A stretch of DNA of 64,000 nucleotides, taken from positions 7,341-71,340 of the forward strand of contig CAZINI010000010.1 of assembly GCA_964540575.1 (NCBI GenBank), read 5' to 3'. How positions within the stretch are numbered: the first letter of the stretch is position 1; the number at the start of each line of letters is the position of its first letter. The stretch is from UMGS1889 sp964540575. GTDB lineage: Bacteria > Bacillota > Clostridia > Oscillospirales > Ruminococcaceae. This document shows, one piece after another, positions 7,396-16,269 of this stretch. The notes under the pieces were generated by a model that ran no database searches, had not been told where the DNA came from, and worked only from the letters and a program-made list of their open reading frames with translations. The translations under genes and the position numbers were made by a program.

Positions 7396-7415
7396 TTTTT
7401 TTCTTTTTCGATATT
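7391..7415 (+). repeat. Direct repeat copy 1 flanking the XF1762-like gene
   Basis: 25 bp starting AGTGATTTTTTTC and ending TTCGATATT, matched with one mismatch at 7961-7985. The two copies are 570 bp apart and enclose one gene. Confidence 0.75.
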
Positions 7416-7480
7416 TCTTTATATGAAAAGAAAATGTACAGCGAAGAAAATAGTGAAAAAATTAAACAGGAGGGCGGATA

Positions 7481-7930
7481 ATGAAAGCGATACCGTTGGA
7501 ATTATGGCAGGCAAACGAATTTGTTGATAAGTATCATCGCCATCATAGTAGTGTTTACAGAGATAAGTTTAGGATAGGCTGTGTAGATGATGATGGTAAT
7601 CTTATCGGAGTCGTACAATGTTCACGTCCTGTAAGTAGGATTTTAGACGATGGAAAAACAATAGAGGTTGTACGACTTTGTACAGATGGCAGTAGGAATG
7701 TATGCTCTTTCCTTTATTCAAGAGCGGCTCGGATTGCTACCGAAATGGGATATAAGAAAATTATCACATACATACTTGAAGATGAAAACGGAAGGTCGCT
7801 TAAGTCTTGTGGTTGGCAAAAGGAATGTGACATAAAAGGACACGATTGGAGCTGTCCATCACGTCCAAGAAATACTAAAGCACCGACTTGTGACAAACAG
7901 CGATGGTGCAGAATACTCAATCAGAAATGA
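7481..7930 (+). CDS. XF1762-like protein (GNAT-like fold)
   Basis: 149 residues. The pattern W-x-A-N-E-F-V-x-x-Y-H-R-H-H (8-21), G-x-V-Q-C-S-R-P-V-S-R-x-L-D-D-G-K-T-I-E-V-x-R-L (about 47-70) and NVCSFLYSRAARIATEMGY matches a family found widely on phages and ICEs and related to acetyltransferases. The substrate is unknown. It stands alone between two 25-bp direct repeats, which suggests arrival as a separate cassette. The start follows GGAGGGCGG. Confidence 0.8.
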   Translation: MKAIPLELWQANEFVDKYHRHHSSVYRDKFRIGCVDDDGNLIGVVQCSRPVSRILDDGKTIEVVRLCTDGSRNVCSFLYSRAARIATEMGYKKIITYILEDENGRSLKSCGWQKECDIKGHDWSCPSRPRNTKAPTCDKQRWCRILNQK

Positions 7931-7960
7931 TGGAAGCATGATAATCCAATTTGCACGACG

Positions 7961-7985
7961 AGTGAATTTTTTCTTTTTCGATATT
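7961..7985 (+). repeat. Direct repeat copy 2 flanking the XF1762-like gene
   Basis: 25 bp matching 7391-7415 with a single T/A difference at the sixth base. It ends 27 bp before the next start codon. Confidence 0.75.
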
Positions 7986-8012
7986 CTTATTAAAAAGGAA
8001 AGGTGATATATT

Positions 8013-8294
8013 ATGGTTACTTGGGAAAAAGTACACGATAAAATAAACAGCGATTTGACAGCAATTGAAGATGAAAAGAAATATGGCGATTCGACCGAAA
8101 TGTATTGTGAGCTGTATAAGCGTTATTTCAATTATGCTGCAAATTTGAGTGAGAAAGATAATAAGGACGAACTTGAATTTGTCAGCGAGTGTGTAAGAAT
8201 GGTATGTGAAATGGTTGTGTCGGGTGCTATGCACAAGTATGGTTATCGTTTATCCGAAGCGACAGGGAGTTGCTATTGGCAAAAGGAGGATTAG
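8013..8294 (+). CDS. Hypothetical protein
   Basis: 93 residues behind AAGGAAAGGTG. It is helical and acidic, with no recognised domain and no signal peptide. It precedes a tiny membrane protein and the mobilisation genes, so it may be a transfer accessory protein; there is no sequence proof. Confidence 0.65.
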   Translation: MVTWEKVHDKINSDLTAIEDEKKYGDSTEMYCELYKRYFNYAANLSEKDNKDELEFVSECVRMVCEMVVSGAMHKYGYRLSEATGSCYWQKED

Positions 8295-8338
8295 ACGGCG
8301 AAAGCGGAATTCTGACAGTCAGAGCGTAATTAGAGGAG

Positions 8339-8500
8339 ATGAGAAAATTGATTGAAGTTTTTATTTTGGAAGCTGTACTTTTTCTTGCGGTTCACTGTGC
8401 TTTCGTATATGGAGAACGTATTCTTAATGCGATTTCCAAGGTGCGGCGAGAGAATATTGATGAAAATGCCGAAAAAAGCAGCTCCGACAGCGAAAAATGA
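8339..8500 (+). CDS. Small single-span membrane protein, 53 residues
   Basis: The frame from the ATG at 8339 encodes a hydrophobic segment (VFILEAVLFLAVHCAFVYG) then a charged tail ending SSSDSEK. GGAG lies directly against this ATG, so the TTG at 8348, 8 bases after GGAG, may be the real start (50 residues). It sits just before the candidate oriT. Confidence 0.5.
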   Translation: MRKLIEVFILEAVLFLAVHCAFVYGERILNAISKVRRENIDENAEKSSSDSEK

Positions 8501-8600
8501 AAGGGGTTTGCTTGTAGCATAGCAAGAGCAGAAAAGTAATATTACTTTTCCCATAAAATGCCAAATAGCCTTTTATGGTTAGGGAAATCCCTAAAACCTA
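8501..8600 (+). other. Candidate oriT upstream of mobC
   Basis: The 125 bp before mobC have no gene but hold nested inverted repeats: TTGCT/AGCAA around 8508-8527, a perfect 20-bp palindrome at 8531-8550, CCATAAAA (8551-8558) with TTTTATGG (8571-8578), and TTAGGGA/TCCCTAA at 8579-8595. Relaxase origins usually lie directly upstream of mobC and contain such repeats; the nick site is not identified. Confidence 0.5.
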
Positions 8601-8625
8601 TATCACTCATAAGGAGATGATACTA

Positions 8626-8967
8626 ATGCCCACACAAAAAAGAAATAAACAAAAACTTATATATTTTTCTCCCGAAGAATGGAGAATTGTTTGCAAAAGA
8701 GCAGCTGACGTTCATATGAAACCCGGAACATTTATACAAACGATCGCTGTGCAAGGTGAAATCAAAAAATACGATATGGCAGCACTGAACAATCTGAGGA
8801 TGTCGTTCAATCGCATCGGAGTGGAGCTTAACCAGATCGCAAGAGTTGCAAACAGCACACAGTCTGTTTATCAAAAAGACATTGAGGATATGCAGAAACA
8901 GATGGAATACTTCCGTAAGGTAATGGACAATTATCTTGTCGAATTGAAGCCAACTATTATTTTATGA
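8626..8967 (+). CDS. mobC: MobC-like relaxosome protein
   Basis: 113 residues from the ATG at 8626, which AAGGAG precedes by 9 bases. Features are a basic N-terminus, a ribbon-helix-helix-like start (KLIYFSPEEWRIVCKRAADVHMKPGTFIQTIAV) and the MobC signature ALNNLRMSFNRIGVELNQIARVANSTQSVYQKDIEDMQKQME. MobC proteins bind oriT and help the relaxase open it. It is followed after 9 bases by the relaxase gene. Confidence 0.88.
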   Translation: MPTQKRNKQKLIYFSPEEWRIVCKRAADVHMKPGTFIQTIAVQGEIKKYDMAALNNLRMSFNRIGVELNQIARVANSTQSVYQKDIEDMQKQMEYFRKVMDNYLVELKPTIIL

Positions 8968-8976
8968 GGTAGGAAT

Positions 8977-10437
8977 ATGCCGATAATTAAACACGTTGCT
9001 GTCCGAAAGCACCCGCTGAAGCTTTTGCAGTATATTACAAGAGGGGATAAGACCGACCAAGCAAAATATGTGACGGGGCTGAATTGTACAGCCGAAGTGC
9101 AAAGTGCGTATCAGGAGCTTGCGGCAACCTTTGAATGTTTCTCACAGGAGCGGTTTTATAAAAAGTCGCTGAATGAACAAAGTGAGGAAAACAATGAGAA
9201 AGTTTCAAAAGAGAAAATTCGGCTGCACCATTATATCCAATCTTTCAAGCCCGGTGAGGTTACGCCCGAAGAAGCTCACGAGATAGGAATTGAATGGGCG
9301 AAGCGGGTGTTCGGCAATAATCATCAGGTGTTGGTGAGTACGCATATCGACAGGGGACACATACATAATCATTTCGCAGTTTCCGCTTATGATCTGGAAG
9401 GCAAGCATTGGATAGACAATAAAGCGACTCTCAGGCATTGTTGGAAGATTTCCAACGATATTGCTTTGGAACACGGACTTAGCATTGTAGAAAATGAGAA
9501 ATATAAAGCCAATCATAAATACGGAGAATGGCTTGCAAGAAAGAACGGCATATCGTGGAAGCAAAAGCTTTGTGACGATATTGACCGCTTGATTTTGCAA
9601 GACGAAGTGAGGAGTGTTGATGATTTGGCTGAACAGCTTCGCAAGCTTGGATATGTCGTAAATCACGGAAAGCATATTTCTGTTAAAGCATCTAAAAACC
9701 GAAAAGCAGTCAGAACGCTTCGGCTGGGTGACGGCTATGGTATAGAGGAACTGCAATATCGCATAGAGCATAAAAATCAGGAAATGTCACTTGCAGCTGT
9801 AATGAAGTATGATGGTATTCAGAGAGAGTACGCACTTTGCTTGCGGCAGTTGCAGATTATGGTTTTCAGGAAATCTGAAAATCATTTGAAGGCTTCTTTT
9901 TCGGATTTAAGAAAAAATTCGGAACTGCTCAGTTTCCTTACCGAAAGAAATATTCGGTCTGTAACGGAATTTGAAAATCTGGTAAATGAAACAGCCGAAA
10001 AATCCGATGAACTTTCCAAAAAGAAGAAACAACTTGCTTCGGAAATTGAGAAAGAAGAACAATTTCTTGCGATTGCCGAAAAGTATGCCGAGATAAATTC
10101 AAAAGAAAAACCTTCGCCCTCCGATATAAAGGAATTGATGGAAATGAAGAAAAAGCTTCCGGCGGGATTTTCCGATTTATCCAATATTGAAGCACATAAG
10201 AAAAAGCTTACAGAGCTGAAATCTCAATTTGCTGTGACAGCGGAAAATTTTGAAATAGTAAATGCTGAGAAGAAAGAGTACGGCAGCTATTATCAAAATT
10301 ATCTGCGGCAGATGCAAAGCGATTATGACATCCTGCTGGAAAAAGCTCGGGCAGAACAGAAAGCACTTGAAGAACAAAGGGCGGAAAAAGCTGAACTGGA
10401 TATGGAAGATGAAAATCGAAGGAAGCGGGATAGGTAA
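8977..10437 (+). CDS. Relaxase (mobilisation nuclease, MobA/VirD2-like)
   Basis: 486 residues. Tyr19 in LKLLQYITRGDKT is the likely nicking residue. The metal-binding motif III HIDRGHIHNHFAVSAY lies at about 122-137 with all three His. The C-terminal third (about 310-486) is a Lys/Glu-rich coiled coil. The enzyme nicks one strand at oriT, stays bound to the 5' end and pilots it to the VirD4 channel. It is coupled to mobC upstream. RBS is AGGTAGGA. It resembles the MOBP-type relaxases of Firmicutes ICEs. Confidence 0.93.
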   Translation: MPIIKHVAVRKHPLKLLQYITRGDKTDQAKYVTGLNCTAEVQSAYQELAATFECFSQERFYKKSLNEQSEENNEKVSKEKIRLHHYIQSFKPGEVTPEEAHEIGIEWAKRVFGNNHQVLVSTHIDRGHIHNHFAVSAYDLEGKHWIDNKATLRHCWKISNDIALEHGLSIVENEKYKANHKYGEWLARKNGISWKQKLCDDIDRLILQDEVRSVDDLAEQLRKLGYVVNHGKHISVKASKNRKAVRTLRLGDGYGIEELQYRIEHKNQEMSLAAVMKYDGIQREYALCLRQLQIMVFRKSENHLKASFSDLRKNSELLSFLTERNIRSVTEFENLVNETAEKSDELSKKKKQLASEIEKEEQFLAIAEKYAEINSKEKPSPSDIKELMEMKKKLPAGFSDLSNIEAHKKKLTELKSQFAVTAENFEIVNAEKKEYGSYYQNYLRQMQSDYDILLEKARAEQKALEEQRAEKAELDMEDENRRKRDR

Positions 10438-10458
10438 TATAAAGAGAGGTGTGAAAAA

Positions 10459-10758
10459 ATGCAGAACACAGCAAATAATCTGACCGAAACCGATTGGATC
10501 AACATAGCATTGAAGCTTATGCATAAATACAAAAAAGAGCAGCATACATTTCCGCACCCGGCAGAGGAAAACTTAAAGTCTTGGACGGGAGAGTCTTGCC
10601 GTGGAATTGCCGAACAGATAAAAACTCATAGTGCTTCGGATAATGACTTTGGTGTCCTGTCAATGGAATGTGCGATCCTTATTTTGAACAAGCTCGCAGA
10701 TAATATGAAAGCTGATGAAACGCTTGAAGAGTATTTTCAGAGAAATGCAGTGAATTGA
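10459..10758 (+). CDS. Hypothetical protein downstream of relaxase
   Basis: 99 residues, helical, with no recognised family. It starts 21 bases after the relaxase stop behind GAGAGGTG, so it is probably in the same transcript. The sequence TDWINIALKLMHKYKKEQHTF is amphipathic. Confidence 0.65.
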   Translation: MQNTANNLTETDWINIALKLMHKYKKEQHTFPHPAEENLKSWTGESCRGIAEQIKTHSASDNDFGVLSMECAILILNKLADNMKADETLEEYFQRNAVN

Positions 10759-10782
10759 AAAATTCAGAAGGGAGAATAGTCT

Positions 10783-11499
10783 ATGGTAGATAATAAGATA
10801 GGTTTCCTTAATGCTGATGATATGGTTATTCTAAATGAATGTCTGACAGATGATAATTGTGATAACGCTATTGTCAGAGTATCTAATGATGAGTCTGATA
10901 AAGATTTAGACTTTTTGACAAAACAAATATTAATGCGTTCCGATCTTTTCCGCATTAATGATACAGAAAGGTTTATAAAGATTTTAAGAATACTAGAAGA
11001 ATGTTGGTACGATTATAAACTGCCATTTCAAGAGTTAATTATTATACCGATACTTAAAAAACAACTTGAAAAGGAAATCGGAATGGAACGTAATCAAGTA
11101 ATATACGAGGTTGATTATCGAACGGGTACCGTAAACGAAAGAGTTTTTCAGAAGATAAGCGACGTTAATAAATTTGACTTAACATTTAAATGTAAGGGCG
11201 GAATATATGTAAGCTTCGAAGCGGCTGCAAAAAATTATCAGGACGCAGAAAAACTACTTGCTATTCGGATGGAAAAAGAACATAAATTATTGGCACATAT
11301 TTTAGGACAAGACATTGCCGACAAACTGATTAATACAAAAGAATATCATTGTGCCCGTTTGCAGATGGGCGTTCCTTATATCGAAGATGGAATGAAATTA
11401 ATTATAAAGAGAATCCTCCGCAATAAGAGGGAGGAAAAGGAGATTGAAGAAGAAAACGAACGTTATCGTTCAGAAATACAGCAGATAATAGAGTCGTGA
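10783..11499 (+). CDS. Hypothetical protein
   Basis: 238 residues behind AAGGGAG. The first half is acidic and leucine-rich, the middle contains IYEVDYRTGTVNERVFQ and the C-terminus (KRILRNKREEKEIEEENERYRSEIQQ) is a charged coiled coil. No domain is recognised and there is no membrane segment. The stop is directly followed by the next frame. Confidence 0.65.
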   Translation: MVDNKIGFLNADDMVILNECLTDDNCDNAIVRVSNDESDKDLDFLTKQILMRSDLFRINDTERFIKILRILEECWYDYKLPFQELIIIPILKKQLEKEIGMERNQVIYEVDYRTGTVNERVFQKISDVNKFDLTFKCKGGIYVSFEAAAKNYQDAEKLLAIRMEKEHKLLAHILGQDIADKLINTKEYHCARLQMGVPYIEDGMKLIIKRILRNKREEKEIEEENERYRSEIQQIIES

Positions 11500-11514
11500 A
11501 TGGAAGGATATATT

Positions 11515-12057
11515 ATGGCAATTATGGATAATGAAAAAATGCGTGATTATAATCAGCAGTTGGTTATGGAAATAGTGGATTTGTTCCCTAAGAGCAAAAA
11601 AGTAACGGTAATTCAGAAGAGCAATAACGTTACCGTGAAGGTTAATGGCAGTAGTGCGACTGTCATATTATATGTCAATGAGAATATCAATATTTTCTGC
11701 AAAGTATTTACTGTTAATTTTCAAGGAGTAGCCTCATCGTACTGTTACTTTGACCATAAGGACTATCAAAACGGCAGAAAGCTTGATTTGCGGTCTTATC
11801 GCACCAGAACAGTTAAAGTAATCAGATACCTTATCAGCGAAGCTGTGAATATGACTTACTGTCCCGAATGGCGTAAAAGAATGACCCCGAGCAATGCTAC
11901 CAAAACGGAGTTTGATACATACGGATTGTATGGCTGCTGGGAGGGCAGATTTTTGGAAGAGCATAATTACAACGATGAAGATAAAATAGCTGAGTGGATA
12001 GATAGGTGTACAAATCCCAAAACGGAGCTTGAACGCCGTAAGCTTAGCGGGGAATAA
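11515..12057 (+). CDS. Hypothetical protein
   Basis: 180 residues from the ATG at 11515 (AAGGA 6 bases before); an in-frame ATG at 11500 has no ribosome site. A mixed alpha/beta protein with KVTVIQKSNNVTVKVNGSSATVILYV suggesting beta strands. No family recognised. It belongs to the plus-strand run following the relaxase. Confidence 0.62.
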   Translation: MAIMDNEKMRDYNQQLVMEIVDLFPKSKKVTVIQKSNNVTVKVNGSSATVILYVNENINIFCKVFTVNFQGVASSYCYFDHKDYQNGRKLDLRSYRTRTVKVIRYLISEAVNMTYCPEWRKRMTPSNATKTEFDTYGLYGCWEGRFLEEHNYNDEDKIAEWIDRCTNPKTELERRKLSGE

Positions 12058-12070
12058 GAAAGGAAATCAT

Positions 12071-12358
12071 ATGATATTAAATGAAGAAGTAATGGCAAGA
12101 GAAAAAATGAAAGCTTTTTTTCAGAAGCCGCAGGGAACTATGTTTTCCAGAATTGAAATTTGCAATTATGAGAATAAGCCTGCGATAGTGATTTCATTTT
12201 GGAATAATCGAAATCCGATCGCATTCCGAATGGAAGCAGCGGAGTATTTCACAGCTGATGAGCTTGTCGAAATATTCAAAATTCAAACATTCAGAGGTGG
12301 AGAAATACGGGACGATTGGTACGATATATTCAGTCAATGGATAGAGCGGATACCATAA
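12071..12358 (+). CDS. Hypothetical protein
   Basis: 95 residues from the ATG at 12071, preceded by GAAAGGAAA; the upstream ATG at 12029 lies inside the preceding gene without a ribosome site. Contains SRIEICNYENKPAIVISFWNNRNPIAFRMEAAEYF. No family recognised. Confidence 0.6.
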   Translation: MILNEEVMAREKMKAFFQKPQGTMFSRIEICNYENKPAIVISFWNNRNPIAFRMEAAEYFTADELVEIFKIQTFRGGEIRDDWYDIFSQWIERIP

Positions 12359-12379
12359 TGAACTTGAAAGGAGCAGAAA

Positions 12380-13294
12380 ATGAGAAGTGAAAATTGGAAT
12401 AACTGCACATCGACTGTAAGGACAAACTTCCATACTGACTTGAAGTGCCAAACAGAAAGACAATGGGCGAAACAGGGCTATCTGAAAAATGATGCGGATT
12501 GTGGCAAGAAACTGTGGGTAAATCAATATTGCCGAACACAATCACTCTATCTGTTTGCCGACGAGGTGCATAAGGCATCTGATGAAGAAGTCAGAGCCTA
12601 CTTTGCCCCGGAACGTGAACGCAGGAACGCTATTCGGAGAAAACGCCGAGCAGAAGCAAAACAGCAGCGTATCTTTGAAGAGAACCGAAAGAAAGTGTTC
12701 CGGAAAAGAGAACAGGCGGCAGCCGAAACTGTGCTGCAACGCACACCGGATGGTAAACGCACCATAGTCATAGATACAGAAACAACAGGACTTGATAGCA
12801 GCTCAGACGAGATTTTACAGTTATCTATCATTGACGAACAGGGAAGCACCCTTTTCAATGCTTATTTCAAGCCTATCACTGCTACCGAGTGGAAAGCTGC
12901 GGAACGTGTAAACGGCATTTCTCCGCAAATGGTGGCTGATTGTGAGGACATTTATGATTATTTCGGCGAGATACAGCAGATTTTGTACGATGCAGATATA
13001 ATCGTCGGATATAATACGGAGTTTGACCTTAATTTCCTTGTAAATTGTGGCTTTGAGCTGAGTGAGGACACGATAACAGTTGATGTTATGCGGGAATTTG
13101 CACCGATATATGGAGAATGGAGCGAGGATAGGCAGGATTACAAGTGGCAGAAGCTCACCACCTGTGCGGAATATTATGGATATGATTGGAAAAAGTCAGA
13201 AAAAGCACACAATTCTCTTGGTGACTGCTTTGCAACTCTTTTCTGCTATACAAAAATAAGAGAGCAAGAACAAGCAAATAAAAAAGAAATCTGA
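12380..13294 (+). CDS. DEDDh 3'-5' exonuclease (DnaQ-like)
   Basis: 304 residues. An N-terminal part of about 125 residues is basic and coiled (RERRNAIRRKRRAEAKQQR). The exonuclease domain follows with motif I VIDTETTGL (Asp131, Glu133), motif II GYNTEFDLNFL and motif III AHNSLGDCFA with the catalytic His and Asp. The fold degrades single-stranded DNA or RNA ends; its job in transfer or replication of the element is unknown. A paralogue with altered motifs is at 17798. RBS AAAGGAG is 7 bases before the ATG. Confidence 0.87.
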   Translation: MRSENWNNCTSTVRTNFHTDLKCQTERQWAKQGYLKNDADCGKKLWVNQYCRTQSLYLFADEVHKASDEEVRAYFAPERERRNAIRRKRRAEAKQQRIFEENRKKVFRKREQAAAETVLQRTPDGKRTIVIDTETTGLDSSSDEILQLSIIDEQGSTLFNAYFKPITATEWKAAERVNGISPQMVADCEDIYDYFGEIQQILYDADIIVGYNTEFDLNFLVNCGFELSEDTITVDVMREFAPIYGEWSEDRQDYKWQKLTTCAEYYGYDWKKSEKAHNSLGDCFATLFCYTKIREQEQANKKEI

Positions 13295-13308
13295 AGGGAA
13301 CCTATATT

Positions 13309-13563
13309 ATGAAACAGAAGTATATTGATAGGCTTATTAGCGGCAGGACAGCAGGCGAGGACTTTATGTATTTTCTTCGCAAGCTCCCCGATGAGCTTGA
13401 TGTTTATTTGGCTTTGCAGGATATATTTGATAATACGGAGGAAAATGGAGCGGATTGGGCAACTAGGCAGTTCCAGCAGATCGCTAAACAGTATCTGAGT
13501 GATGATGCGGAATTTATGAGGTTGATTAATGAAGATGAAAAGAATAGCTCTGCACGACAGTGA
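13309..13563 (+). CDS. Hypothetical protein
   Basis: 84 residues, mostly helical and acidic at its end, behind AAGGGAA. It overlaps the start of the radical SAM gene by 35 nt, so the two are likely coupled. No family recognised. Confidence 0.6.
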   Translation: MKQKYIDRLISGRTAGEDFMYFLRKLPDELDVYLALQDIFDNTEENGADWATRQFQQIAKQYLSDDAEFMRLINEDEKNSSARQ

Positions 13564-14500
13564 ACAGGAATACATATCACATAAAACTTTTCCGAATTAT
13601 GCGTTGATGAAAATATCCGCATATCATAAATCGCAAGGAGATACCGTTGAATGGTGGCTGCCGTTATTGCAATATGACATAGTGTATTCCAGCAAGATAT
13701 TCGATTTCACTCCCGAAAATCCCTATTTGCCGCCTGATACTATAAAAGGCGGGACGGGCTATGATGTACACTCTGTTCTCCCGCCGGAAATAGATGATAT
13801 GTTTCCCGATTACAGCATTTATCCCGAATGTGATTATGCGATAGGATTTATAACAAGAGGTTGTCCGAACAAATGCCGATGGTGTGTCGTTCCCGAAAAA
13901 GAGGGTAATATAAAGCCTTATAGGGAATGGCGGCAGCTTATACGATCCGACAGCGACAAGCTGGTACTTATGGATAACAATATTCTTGCAAGCGACTTCG
14001 GCATAGCACAGCTTGAGAATATGATTGGCAGCGGATATAAAATCGACCTGAATCAGGGAATGGACGCACGTCTTGTGACCGATGAAATAGCGGAGATACT
14101 GTCAAAGCTTTCTTGGATAAGGCATATTCGCTTTAGCTGTGACAGTATTCCTCAGATAGATGCTATTATTTCGGCAGCGGAAAAGCTTATGAAATATGGA
14201 GTCCGTCCTTACAGGCTGTTTGTTTATCTGCTTGTCACAAAGGATATTGATAATGCTGCATATCGTGTTGAGCAATTAAAAAGGCTTACGGGCATTAATA
14301 TCTATGCTCAGGCGGAGCGGAACACAAGAATGAATATCATTCCAAATGCAGAACAGCTTGAATTTGCTCAAAGATATGTTTACAGCGGGCGTTTCAGGCA
14401 GGAAACTTGGTATGAATACCGGGAAAGGATTTTTATAAAGAAATTCCCCAGTGGGGAAATCATAAGGAGTGGTCAGTATGACAATAAAAGAATTCTGTGA
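13529..14500 (+). CDS. Radical SAM protein, possibly cobalamin-binding type
   Basis: 323 residues. The iron-sulphur motif C-P-N-K-C-R-W-C lies in FITRGCPNKCRWCVVPEKEG (about 112-131). The upstream segment (FPNYALMKISAYHKSQGDTVEWW, then YDIVYSSKIFDFTP) resembles the short B12-binding-like domain of phage-borne radical SAM proteins. NQGMDARLVTDEIAEIL and RFSCDSI fit the barrel. The reaction is unknown; modification of a nucleotide or peptide is possible. A copy of the palindromic repeat (14442-14460) encodes FPSGE close to the C-terminus. The ATG at 13535 is an alternative start. It overlaps the next gene by 23 nt. Confidence 0.85.
   Translation: MKMKRIALHDSEQEYISHKTFPNYALMKISAYHKSQGDTVEWWLPLLQYDIVYSSKIFDFTPENPYLPPDTIKGGTGYDVHSVLPPEIDDMFPDYSIYPECDYAIGFITRGCPNKCRWCVVPEKEGNIKPYREWRQLIRSDSDKLVLMDNNILASDFGIAQLENMIGSGYKIDLNQGMDARLVTDEIAEILSKLSWIRHIRFSCDSIPQIDAIISAAEKLMKYGVRPYRLFVYLLVTKDIDNAAYRVEQLKRLTGINIYAQAERNTRMNIIPNAEQLEFAQRYVYSGRFRQETWYEYRERIFIKKFPSGEIIRSGQYDNKRIL
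14442..14460. repeat. Palindromic repeat near the radical SAM C-terminus
   Basis: AATTCCCC-AGT-GGGGAAAT, 6-bp perfect core arms, read in a different frame from most coding copies (FPSGE) about 13 codons before the stop. Confidence 0.82.
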
Positions 14501-15782
14501 GAAATACAATAAGGACGAGAAGAATGTTCGTGCAAAGGTTTTTCGCTATAAGAACGAGCTGAAAGACCACATAAGCAAAACGCCGTACACAAAAACATTG
14601 AACCTTGATGATTATGCGGTGGAGTTTTTGCTTGAAGATCGGAGAGGTCGGTATAATCAAGATATTCCCGAACAGCCGACAGAGGAAGATACAACTGTGC
14701 GTCCGAACGATGTGGATATGTTTCCTCATTGGAGTGCGGAGAAGAAGCGGAGAGTAATGGATATATGCTTTCGAGAGGTAAAAAAATATTGGTACAGCTT
14801 GCGGTACATACCCGATGAATTTAAAACATATGAGCTATGCAAATATGCGGTTGAGAATCAGGGTCTTGCTTTGGAATATGTGCCTAAGTGGTTTGTTACG
14901 CAAGAAATATGCGATATAGCGGTGAAGGAAAACGGTATTGCATTGGCGTATGTTCCCGAAAAATATATGACCAAAGAAATGGTTAAAATTGCTTTTGATA
15001 ACTGTGCGAGTATGCAAAAGCGAGTAAAAAGGTATATGATGACTATTGATGAAATGGACGCAGACGACCATCTGCTCAAATATGTACCCGACAGATTTAT
15101 TGATAAAGATATATGTCTGAAAGCACTTGTTTACTGTGCAAGCAATGCACAATACATTCCGCCAAAATATATGGAAGATGAAGCAATGATTTCCGAAGCA
15201 AATAAGGATATTGTAAGCAGGAAATATATACCTAAATGGTATTGGACAAAGGAGCACGTTATCGAAACCATAAAGAAATACACTGACGATAAAAGATTTA
15301 ACGGGCTGGTAGGAATTCCGAGAGAAGCTTTTGATTATGATTTCTATCTGGAGCTGATAGAATCCAAGCTGATAAATCCCGAAGATGTATATCAGAGTGA
15401 ATATTATTCGGAAATATTGAGTGCTTCGGAAAAGAACAGTATTCGTCAGATCGACATTGATAGGTATAATCGTTCCGAGGAATTATATGGTCTTGTTCAG
15501 AAGGACTCGAACAATATCAGACTTATCCCGCTTGATGATGAAAGATATGAAACATATGCTACATTGGCAGTATGCAAATGCGGAGAAACTCTGAAATACA
15601 TACCCGTTGAAAGGCGTGACTTTGATTTGTGTAGAGCTGCTATAGAAGATGATCCGAATGCGATGCGGTATGTTCCCGATGAATTTAAGGAACAGATAGT
15701 GGAGGAAATCAAGCATCGTACAAATTGGCTCAGATATTTGTTTGACGATGGGTATTTCTCGGATATTTTATCTGAGATGTAA
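14478..15782 (+). CDS. DUF4116-like repeat protein
   Basis: 434 residues from the ATG at 14478 (AAGGAG 9 bases before). The N-terminus MTIKEFCEKYNKDEKNVRAKVFRYKNELKDH looks like a helix-turn-helix. From about residue 90 it is built of repeats of the form L-x-Y-V-P-x-x-(Y/F)-x-T-x-E-(I/L)-C-x-x-A, for example LEYVPKWFVTQEICDIAV and LAYVPEKYMTKEMVKIAF, like DUF4116. Such repeats probably form a solenoid; no function is established. A second protein of this kind is at 16742. A palindromic repeat follows the stop. Confidence 0.72.
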   Translation: MTIKEFCEKYNKDEKNVRAKVFRYKNELKDHISKTPYTKTLNLDDYAVEFLLEDRRGRYNQDIPEQPTEEDTTVRPNDVDMFPHWSAEKKRRVMDICFREVKKYWYSLRYIPDEFKTYELCKYAVENQGLALEYVPKWFVTQEICDIAVKENGIALAYVPEKYMTKEMVKIAFDNCASMQKRVKRYMMTIDEMDADDHLLKYVPDRFIDKDICLKALVYCASNAQYIPPKYMEDEAMISEANKDIVSRKYIPKWYWTKEHVIETIKKYTDDKRFNGLVGIPREAFDYDFYLELIESKLINPEDVYQSEYYSEILSASEKNSIRQIDIDRYNRSEELYGLVQKDSNNIRLIPLDDERYETYATLAVCKCGETLKYIPVERRDFDLCRAAIEDDPNAMRYVPDEFKEQIVEEIKHRTNWLRYLFDDGYFSDILSEM

Positions 15783-15787
15783 TGAAA

Positions 15788-15806
15788 AATTCCCCACCGG
15801 GGAATT
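15788..15806. repeat. Palindromic repeat, intergenic
   Basis: AATTCCCC-ACC-GGGGAATT, perfect 8-bp arms with a 3-bp centre, 6 bases after the stop of the DUF4116-like gene and just before the ribosome site of the next gene. Confidence 0.9.
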
Positions 15807-15822
15807 GGAGAGGAAGGTCATT

Positions 15823-16269
15823 ATGAATAACATTGAAGAACTGTACAAATTTCATAAAAATGTGGTATTATGGGTAGAGGAGATGATACTGAGAAATGAA
15901 CTTCGGCTGCGTGATGTTCCCGGTGAAATACGGCGAACATCAAAGCTGATTTACATAGCGGCATTTAGGGCAAGCAGAAGTGTATCCTGCTTTAGGTTTA
16001 TTTCTGATTTGCAGGTGCTCTGTGAAGATATTGCTCTTCTGCCCGATACCGATAAAAAAAGAAAATCGGAACTGATAGCTCTTCTCAGTGATACTCTCCA
16101 ATTAAGTGATTATAAGGGTGATGAACGCTTTGAAGCTTTTAAAAAGGATATGGACGAAGATGTTTTGCGAGAATTGCACAGCTATGAATATGCTCACGGA
16201 AAGCAATTGCAAGCTATGCTCAGAGAATACCGAACTAAAAATGGAATTAAGGGAATTTCAAAAGGTTGA
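15823..16269 (+). CDS. Hypothetical protein
   Basis: 148 residues from the ATG at 15823 behind GAGAGGAAGG; the longer frame from 15742 would run through the palindrome and has no ribosome site. All-helical, with RHS-type basic and acidic alternation (IRRTSKLIYIAAFRASRSVSCFRF). It resembles no family I can name; the size and helical pattern recall four-helix proteins. Its end overlaps the next gene. Confidence 0.62.
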   Translation: MNNIEELYKFHKNVVLWVEEMILRNELRLRDVPGEIRRTSKLIYIAAFRASRSVSCFRFISDLQVLCEDIALLPDTDKKRKSELIALLSDTLQLSDYKGDERFEAFKKDMDEDVLRELHSYEYAHGKQLQAMLREYRTKNGIKGISKG

